From positions 62,001 to 126,000 of the forward strand of contig JBAKBP010004434.1 in NCBI GenBank assembly GCA_037953745.1: a stretch of DNA of 64,000 bases, in the 5' to 3' direction. Origin of the DNA: Lithodes maja. Taxonomy: Eukaryota > Arthropoda > Malacostraca > Decapoda > Lithodidae. Made by a program: the position numbers and the translations under genes. Shown here piece after piece: positions 56,891 through 64,000 of this stretch (position 1 is its first letter; each line of letters starts with the position of its first letter). The notes beneath the pieces are model-generated. The model made no database searches. It was not told the DNA's origin and worked only from the letters and a program-made list of their open reading frames with translations.

Positions 56891-57258
56891 TGCCCCTGTA
56901 GTGCAACGCCGCCAAAAACACTATTAACAAAAACAAAAAAAACTCGCATAAAAACTCTTTCTTTTTGATAGTATATAAGTGCAGTATATCACAGCAAGCA
57001 TCTAAGACACTCTGAGTTGTTGTCTTAGTAGGCTAGGCTTGGTGAAGCTTGCTCGTTGAGCGTGATATAATTATTATGATGCTATTATTTTGGGGAAGTG
57101 TTGTGCAGATTTTTTTTTATAATGGTGTTTTATGTTTGTGATCGTCCCTTGTTTTCACAACTTGGGAGAGTAGCTAGGTGATGAGGGGTTGGTGGGCATC
57201 CTGTCTGGTCAGATGTGGAGTTCACCAGAGGCTGAAACATCCCACATCTTGGGCGGGG
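56891..57258 (+). other. 3' untranslated region and PPT of element F
   Basis: Non-coding stretch after the RNase H remnant. It ends in CTTGGGCGGGG (57248-57258) immediately before the 3' LTR, a polypurine tract similar to that of A-D. Confidence 0.75.
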
Positions 57259-59072
57259 TGTTACGCTGGCCAGCTTGCCAGAATGCACTCGTAACTTGCT
57301 AGCGCTCGCCAGGGCAGTGATATGGGCTACAATAATCGTAGAACGATGTTCTTTCTTTCATAGAGTTCATGTTGTCACAGACAGATCAGTGGTGGTCTTT
57401 ATTCTTGTCTGTGACACTTGGAAGTATTTTATATAATTCATAGAATATAAGATGCATTGTGTGAAGTTAAGGAGAGAGAGAGCGGAGGAAGCAGCGCGGT
57501 GGTATTATGTGAGTGTGTATGTACGTGTGTCTCCCTCGCTCGCGCAGGCTTTTCCCCGCCCCTGATTGGCCGGCGGACCTGGCTACATCATAGGACGCTT
57601 GCTCTTCATGACGTAGTGGTCTGTGATTGGGTGCCGCTGTCCTAGTGTTGATGCTGGGGCTCCCGCCGCGTTTCTTCTGCAGAGCTTGGCACAGCGTGCT
57701 TGGTCCTACATGTCCTTTGCAATCTGTCCCCCATATAACCCCCTGTACTACTTTCTCTCTCTCTGAACTTCTTCTTTTTCATACTTCTCTCTTTATTCAA
57801 TTACTTATCCCTTCTGGTTCTGCATACGACTTCCATAGTCGGCCAGTCATATTACCAGCACCAGCTCTCCATATATGTTTGCACTAGTTTTAGGGATTAT
57901 TAGAGTCATAGTCATATGGTAGCCTAGTGTTGGGGTGCTTCTAATTATTGAGCTGTTCTTTCCCATTATTTAATGCTAGACAGTGGAAGGTATCTTTGGT
58001 CGTTGTCTGAGTTATGTATGTGGCAAGTCAGAGCCTGTACAACATCGACGAAGCTAGCTAGCCTGTAACCCTTGTGCATATTTTCCTTTGCGAGTGTAGC
58101 AGTATACAGGTGAAGGGCTTTTGCCTATACTTACCTGTATGCTTGCTACCTCATTTTGTTGACCTTTGTGGAGCGCCAGGGCAAGACCAGATAATAGAGA
58201 TCTGGACTTACCAAGAGAGCCTCCAAGTCACTTTACGTAACATAAGGGAAATCTGTTCAAGGGGAGACAGTAGGCTACGAGCATGCTTGCGCTCTGCCTA
58301 GTTTCCTAGTACCTTTTATGCCACTGCTAGACTTTATTACTGAGAAAGACAGCATTGTGTTTATTAACTTTCATTGTGTATGCTTTAGGAATTATTCACA
58401 CCTTATTTTAGCCTAGGTGCATAGTGCACAACCCAGTTTGGCTGTTACGTTGGCTAAGGAAGTACTGTTTCTGAGTGGTTATTATTAGTGCTGTCACAGA
58501 GTTGTTGCACTCCCGTGTTATATATATATATGTATCCTACTTATTTGTGTATTTAAGATACACGCTTTGGTGTCCTGCCCCTGCATTATTTCTGTTCTAT
58601 ATTAACGAGCATCTTAGAGCATCAGACCTTTTCAGAAGATTCCATATCTGATTGCTGTAGGACTAGACTTCCAGTGTTTTCATAGAGCATTGAAGAGTTT
58701 AGTGTTGAGTACAGACTCGCACTAAAGTTAACGTAAGCAATTATTCCTTTATTAAATCTTATATAGTTTATTCAAGCATTGTTATTACATAAGAGCATTT
58801 TCGTAACGTAAGTACTCCTGTTGTGAGTTGGCTTTGCCGTCACCGGAAAGCCTTTGTAGAAGTGCACTAAAACCCAGTTAATTGGTATCCCGTTATCCAG
58901 TAGATTACTCTGGAGGGCTTTAAGTGTTTTTGTTCACCGGCGTAATAGTTCGAGGGTTTGGAATTAGTGTACCGTTGTAATAGATATAACAAATGGCCGT
59001 TGTTGCAGATATAGCCTATCATCTAGTCCATTATTAAGTGCCCTTGTTTATTTCGTAGTGCCGGTCGTAACA
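57259..59072 (+). repeat. 3' LTR of element F (1814 bp)
   Basis: TGTTACGCTGG...GGTCGTAACA, followed by the TSD CATT. Confidence 0.94.
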
Positions 59073-59076
59073 CATT

Positions 59077-59346
59077 AAACATATCCGTTAGATCAATGCT
59101 AATTCGATGGAGGGGTTGAGTTGCAGGAGGAAGCTCCTTCCACTGCTGTGACAACCCGTGCTCACCTTTGAACTTCTGACAGTCTTTACATTCAGTTACA
59201 TATTTTATCATGTCTACTCTAAGGTTTGGCCAATAAAAAACAGTTTCAGCTTTATCAATAGCTTTCTTACGCCCCAAATGAGCCGATTCAATGTCATGAG
59301 CATGACGCAGTGCTTCCTTCTTCAACTCCTGAGGTACCACAAGCAA
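59077..59346 (-). pseudogene. Integrase N-terminal part of element E
   Basis: HHCC zinc domain (HAHDIESAHLG ... CKDCQKF) followed by the start of the catalytic core with its first Asp (ISIDLTDM, near 59105). It is cut by the insertion of F and continues at 50451. An in-frame stop near 59350 separates it from the preceding RNase H frame. Confidence 0.88.
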
Positions 59347-59349
59347 ATA

Positions 59350-60414
59350 TTAAACACTGTTGTCTTTCCTCTCTACCACATAATACAGTGTACCTTCTTT
59401 CAGCACAAACTGATTCAACAATGTTCTTCGATATTTATGCTTGGGGAGGTCTCCTCCATTCAAAAAGTTTATTAGATCTAACCATCTTTTCTCCTTCTGC
59501 TGAAGAACTTTCACCTCGTCAGTTGTCTTGGCCAACATGTGATCAACAGACTCCCAAACTATCCTACGTACCGGTCTACTCAATTGATCAGCAACGACAT
59601 TACTCCTACCCGACTTATAATCAATGCTAAACTGGTATTCGCGCATCTCAAGACCCCATCGATTCATCCTTGGTGACTTAGTTTTCCTCTTAAATACCGA
59701 CACGAGTGGTTGGTGATCGGTTTTCACTACAAATTTACTACCCCACAAGAAATGATGATACTGTCTAAAAGCCAACACAACTGCTAAAGCTTCTCTATCA
59801 GTGACCGAGTATTTAGTCTCTGCGGGTCTAAGTTTCTTAGAGAAATAACTAATAGGTTTAAGAGTTTGGTCATCTTGAACTTGCATTAATACTGCACCAA
59901 CATCGGTATCACTAGCATCTGTATGCAAAACAAAAGGCTTGGTCATGTCTGCTTTAACTAATAATGGAGCGGTGATTAATTTCTGTTTCAGAGATTCAAA
60001 GGACTTCTGACAATCTTCATTCCAAAAAAAAGTACTAATTTGTTTTGCGAGTTCAGTTAAGGCGAGAGGTGTCCCAGCAAACTTAGGGATACATTTACGG
60101 TAAAATCCAACCATGCCTAAAAATCTCCAAACTTCTTTGACATTAGTCGGTGGTTTCAGGTTATGTACCGACTCGACATTTTCAGGATCTGGTTTACACC
60201 CTTCTTCTGACACAATATGGCCTAAAAATTTAACTGATTTCTGTCCAAACTTAAACTTACTTAGATTTAGCATGACTCCCGAGTCATTCAATCTTTGAAA
60301 CAGAACACTCAATCTTTCCATCAGTTCGGAGAAAGATGATGCCCAAACTATGACATCGTCAAGATAATTTCTGATCCACCCTTGTTGGATCAGGGAAGCT
60401 AGAATATTACTCAT
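59350..60414 (-). pseudogene. RT C-terminal part and RNase H of element E
   Basis: 354 residues with RT catalytic YLDD (NYLDDVIVW), connection FLGHIV, RNase H motifs LHTDASD and KTDHQPL, then the linker toward integrase (DQLSR...). In element E, RNase H precedes integrase, the canonical Ty3/gypsy order and opposite to A-D and F. The upstream RT palm (between QPLP and MSNIL) has been lost, about 80 residues compared with the usual gypsy RT. At the junction is a short GGTAAAGGTAA repeat. Confidence 0.88.
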
Positions 60415-61578
60415 CCGCCGTGTAAAGGTAAGGTAAAGGTAAGGGCTGAAGATCTGTCTGTAACTGAGTATTAACCTTTCGATAATCTAGGCATAGTCTC
60501 TTCTACCATCTGGTTTATTCACAAGCACTATAGGGCTTAACCAAGCGGCTGTAGAGGGTTCAATAATTCCTTTTGTTAGCATCTCTTCCATCATATCGGA
60601 AGTCAAGTTTCGGGCATGCTCTGGATAACGATACATAGGAGTTCGTACAGGGGCTGAATTAGTTACTTCAATGTGGGGAGGTGGTCCATTAATAGTACCT
60701 AACTCAGAGTCATCAAGAATGAATAGTCGATTGTTCTTTACCAACATGTCTTTCAGTTCAATCCTCTGGTCGGTGGTTAAGTGTTTCCAGTCACAAGTCG
60801 CAAGTAAAGTGCACAGTCTTGTTTCTCAATCACCAGCTTGAGGAGTCTGGTCACTATCAGGTAGCATTTCATTATGTAATTTAACTGGACAAAATGTTAT
60901 ATCTTTGAAGTTAACACATTCATATTCTCCTATAGCTGCACCTGGTTGCAAATTAAGATTACCACAAGTATTATTTGTGAAAGGTATCGGGATCTTTCCA
61001 TCCTCTGCAACTTGACAACAAATAGGAAATTGACTTTGACCACTGCGAGAATTAGGATGCACTTCTATGATCTGACCTGGTTGTTCAGGAATTAGTATCT
61101 GAATAATTGAAGTCTGATCCGGAGGCAATTTTATCTGGGTGTTTAGTCTTATTTGGGTAGGAAAGGATGTATTTACATCTAACTTAATTCTCCTGGGCTT
61201 AATGTGTTTGTTTAATTGCTTACAAAATGTGTACCTAATGGGATAAGTAAAGTCTGCCCATTTAAATTCTCCTCCCTGAAAATCTAAAGTCACGGTAGCC
61301 TTGCCTAGTACATCTGAACCCAACAAAACTTCACAGGTCAAAAATGTGTCTGGTACTACTACTACTTTGTGGTGGATAAACTTATCTATTCCTACTAGGA
61401 TACCTACTACTGCCCTTCCCAACTGTGGTAATGCATGTCCTGTGATACTTGTTAACCCAGGTAGTTGTTGGTTCTGGTGAATCTGGAGGTCTAATCTGGT
61501 GATTAAGGATTTTCGAGCTAAGGTGATATCACTGCCTGTGTCAATCAATGCTTCACAAAGGTTCTTATTAATCATCAA
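60415..61578 (-). pseudogene. Protease and RT N-terminal part of element E
   Basis: The protease frame (61578-60826) has the DTGSD active site (ALIDTGSDITLA) and a GSD flap-side motif (LLGSDVLG). After a stop and shift, an RT N-terminal segment follows (60747-60487) with GIIEPS...WLSPIVLVNKPDG. A further shift gives CLDYRKVN, then the deletion. It is non-functional. Coupling of PR directly to RT marks the standard gypsy layout. Confidence 0.85.
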
Positions 61579-61599
61579 GGAACCATATGGAGCCTTAGT

Positions 61600-62739
61600 C
61601 GATTTCTGATCGTCTTCTAGTCATTGGATCTTTCTGGCTTTTTCACCTGGACAGTCACGCGCACCTATCCTACATCCCGTTCTCATACAATCAAAACATG
61701 ATCCAGGAGTGGGGTGAAGAGGACAATATTCCGAGAACTATGTCCAGTTTTCCTGCAATATGGACAGAAAGCAGTTTTCTCTGTTAATGTTCCTAATTGT
61801 TCAGGCATTTTACGAAGATCTGCTTGCAATTTGTCTACTCGACCATCTACTGGTTGAACTGGTACTGGGGATTAGAAGAACTGACTACCTCTGATTGTCT
61901 CACCTCATACACTGGTCGTACATACTCCTCTGACCTCCCTTGATCTACCTGTCGTTCATATTCTATGATCTCAGTGAATCGGTTGAGAGAAAGTTCTTCA
62001 TCTAAAAAGTCTGGTTCTTTCTTGGATCCTAATCGGTAAACCCCTTTGTAATTTCCTCTTAATCAGCTTATCTCGCTTGGGCAGGGTATCTCTGGGGAAC
62101 TTAGCTTCTAAGGCTGAATATTTACAGACTATTCTGTTCACAAAAGCTCGAGGACTCTCCCCAAAATCATATCTTTCCTGTTCAATCTCCCTCCACGGCA
62201 AAGTTACATTACTTGAGCTAGTAAAGTGATTAAGTAACAGATCTTTGAGGCTACACCAGTCTACAATTCTACCTTTACTGATTCCTGTCTGGATAAGCAT
62301 ACCTAATGAATTGTCTACACGAGCTTGTGCAACTTTCACTCTCTCATCATCGTTCACCACACATCCAGCTACTTGACTGAAAAAATCTCTGTAATCTACT
62401 TTCTGTCTCGACTCCATCCAACTGAGATAATTCTAACTGTGGTATATCTCTGGGCTTCAAACATGAATATACTGGGTTTCTAGCAGGAGTGGAAGTGGTT
62501 GGTGTGTGGGTTGTGAAAGTCGAAGACATTTTAGGAGGGGCAGTATTCGGCCTTAGTGTAGTTTGCAAACTATTCAACTGACTGTTCAACTGAGCAATGC
62601 TGGAACATTGTAGCTGCATTACACCCATCATCTGTTGTAATGTGTCAGAAAGAATGGCATCTGCCATATTCTCACTCTTTGTACTAACATCATCCATGGT
62701 TGCAAATTTGTTACCTCCTTCAGCCATAATTAAACACAA
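61600..62739 (-). pseudogene. Gag of element E (frameshifted)
   Basis: Two overlapping frames, 62739-62347 and 62417-61998, make a Gag-like protein. It begins MAEGG/NKFATMDD, with a Gln-rich middle and a capsid-like part (SRQKVDYRDFF, FVNRIV, LKRKLQRGL-type phrases). Then, with further shifts, a zinc-knuckle-like CPYCRKTGHSSRN appears near 61745. It is not obviously related to the Gag of A-D and F. Confidence 0.75.
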
Positions 62740-63653
62740 TAATGAAAGTTTTTATCAATCTGTGAGGCAAAATTCACCATTTACTTGTACAACAGCTCAT
62801 TCAACAAAATGATACCACTAACATATAATATAACCTTCTAATCACCCAAATATTATCCTTAGGCTATCTATGGTCCAACAAAATGACACTCATATAGCAC
62901 ATAGTTGACTGGTCTGGTTATCCATCAGAAAAAAACAAAAACAAAACCATTTCTCGGCATTATCAAATTTTTAACGCTCAAAGAGCGGGTGGTGGAGTAT
63001 ATTTCACTGTGGCGCCCAGCGGGTTTTTTTTTTTAAATAAATAAGGTTGTTTCCGTGCTCTTTTTCATGCATAAACAAGACCCAGAGCGTAATACAAGTA
63101 TGTATCCCTGAAAGGGCGTAAATTGAGCTTTCCAATGACACCCGAACAATCCTTCTACGATCACTGGTTGTCTTGAAACGATCGTGCAACCGAAGGGTAA
63201 AATCGCTAAAATACGGTAATTTCTTTATATAATTACGTATGTAGCGATGGAATGAGGGTGGATGTAATTGGAGTACATCTCGGTCGGTCCACGGCGGCCA
63301 TGGCGAGCGGTCATGAGGTAACCCAGGCTCCTCCCTTCGCTCGTCTCTCTCTCAGAGCCAATATTACGCCAAAATTGCACACAGACTTAAGTCGGGCCCC
63401 GCCACATAGTCCAAATTTTTCGATACGGACTTAAGTCGGGCCCCGATAGACAAGGGTTAAGGACTGGGGATTTAGAACCTTACCTTCAACATCATAGCAA
63501 AATAAACTAAATATACAGCACATCAGAAGTAATAAATATACCACAAGTTTTCACATCAGTAAATCAGGTAAACTCTCAATTTATGGTAACGCTTCGGAGG
63601 ACATTAGGTAAGCGGGACAATCTTGATACCCTAACCCTTAGCAACAAGATTAA
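62740..63653 (-). other. Leader region of element E, non-coding
   Basis: About 900 bases between PBS and Gag, long for a leader. It contains GACTTAAGTCGGGCCCCG twice (63385 and 63428) and a T run after CAGCGGG near 63015. Part may be a separate small insertion, but I could not define its ends. Confidence 0.45.
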
Positions 63654-63671
63654 TCCCAACCGCTGCCACCA
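63654..63671 (-). other. Primer binding site of element E
   Basis: TGGTGGCAGCGGTTGGGA on the minus strand, two bases after the LTR end. It starts TGG as expected for pairing with a tRNA CCA end. Confidence 0.7.
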
Positions 63672-63673
63672 AA

Positions 63674-64000
63674 TGTACCGGTCAGAAAATCGGGGCTCCC
63701 GATATCTTGACCAATACTGAAGAGGGGCGATACGGGATCCTACCACATCCCAAAATCACCCAGCTCACGAGGTTGCTGCCACCACCCGATGTTCTCTCGG
63801 GAAAAAAAATATGACGATGCAGGTCAATCAAAACAGCGAAGCACAGGATACGGTTTACTTGACAAAGGAAGATCTCACTGTAGTACAATCAGGTCGGGAG
63901 GACATGCTGCACCCGAAACCTGGACCCCATACTTGAAACCCTGGCAAAGATTACCAGTAATGAATACAATATCATGATATAATTAATTCTATAAATATAC
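63674..64000 (-). repeat. 5' LTR of element E (partial, window-truncated)
   Basis: Starts TGTACCGGTCAG on the plus strand and continues to the window end. It is the direct repeat of 45993-46315. Confidence 0.82.

Larger units (their letters stand above)
50456..59072 (+). mobile_element. Gmr1-like LTR retrotransposon F, decayed and rearranged
   Basis: 8617 bp in element E's integrase, with TSD CATT. LTRs 50456-52282 and 57259-59072 begin TGTTACG and end CGTAACA, a perfect 7-base inverted repeat. Gag and protease are close relatives of A-D, so F is a sister family. The integrase and RT parts are deleted and shuffled, and a TTAA-flanked element is inserted at 54843-55449. It is non-autonomous. 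Confidence 0.93.
45993..64000 (-). mobile_element. Canonical Ty3/gypsy LTR retrotransposon E, broken and nested (continues past window)
   Basis: A direct repeat starting TGTACCGGTCAG occurs at 45993 and 63674 and runs at least 320 bases. The right copy adjoins a PBS-like sequence. Between them, on the minus strand, lie Gag, protease, RT, RNase H and integrase in the usual gypsy order, with several frameshifts, stops and an RT deletion. Inside it are a hAT relic (47112-48323) and element F (50456-59072). The inner border of the 3' LTR could not be set, so its right limit is only bounded by the integrase end near 49550. Confidence 0.8.

Noticed and set aside
62740..63653. Small separate transposon in the leader of element E
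   Set aside because: Repeated and GC-rich motifs are present, but I could not find paired ends or a target duplication.
1..64000. CRISPR arrays, operons, rRNA or tRNA genes
   Set aside because: Direct repeats are LTRs or microsatellites without a spacer pattern; no tRNA or rRNA sequence was recognised; the sequence is eukaryotic in character.

Overview
This is an animal genomic window with no recognisable host gene; almost every supportable feature is a transposable element or simple repeat. The organism is probably an arthropod, and a crustacean is plausible. The pointers are a telomere-like TAACC/TTAGG array inside a hairpin element, very abundant (TA)n microsatellite, CR1-type LINE and hAT elements. 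The taxon is inferred, not proven.

Region 1 (1-45038) holds four copies (A, B, C, D) of one ~9.25 kb LTR retrotransposon, all on the minus strand. Each has its own pair of ~1.8 kb LTRs (TGTTACGG...GCGTCACA on the plus strand), a PPT, a PBS and one long gag-pol frame. The domain order is Gag - zinc knuckle - protease - integrase - reverse transcriptase - RNase H. The protein motifs are Ty3/gypsy-like but the order is Ty1/copia-like, which is the hallmark of the Gmr1-like group of Ty3/gypsy. A is open from end to end (1701 aa). B has a 1-base deletion, C a frameshift and D a nonsense codon. Every visible outer LTR edge of A-D abuts (TA)n. Between B and C, and between C and D, the same TA-rich DNA also holds two related hAT-like DNA transposons with full-length ORFs (737 and 742 aa, opposite strands), a foldback hairpin with a telomere-like loop, and an A-tailed segment of unknown origin. 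A 5'-truncated CR1 LINE sits inside the 3' LTR of C.

Region 2 (45039-64000) is an older nest. A second, canonical Ty3/gypsy element (E, minus strand, order PR-RT-RH-INT, heavily broken) appears to run from 45993 past the window end. It seems to have split a foldback repeat (45650-45992). It contains a hAT relic with an 8-bp target duplication (47112-48323). Its integrase is interrupted by a decayed plus-strand relative of A-D (element F, 50456-59072, TSD CATT). F in turn carries a 607-bp TTAA-flanked non-autonomous transposon (54843-55449).

The genes do not form a host pathway. The window records successive transposition: E into a foldback, F into E, a TTAA element into F, and recent insertions of A-D into (TA)n tracts. 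The two most interesting signals are the TA-microsatellite landing pad shared by several element classes, and the copia-ordered, SCAN-like-Gag gypsy family.
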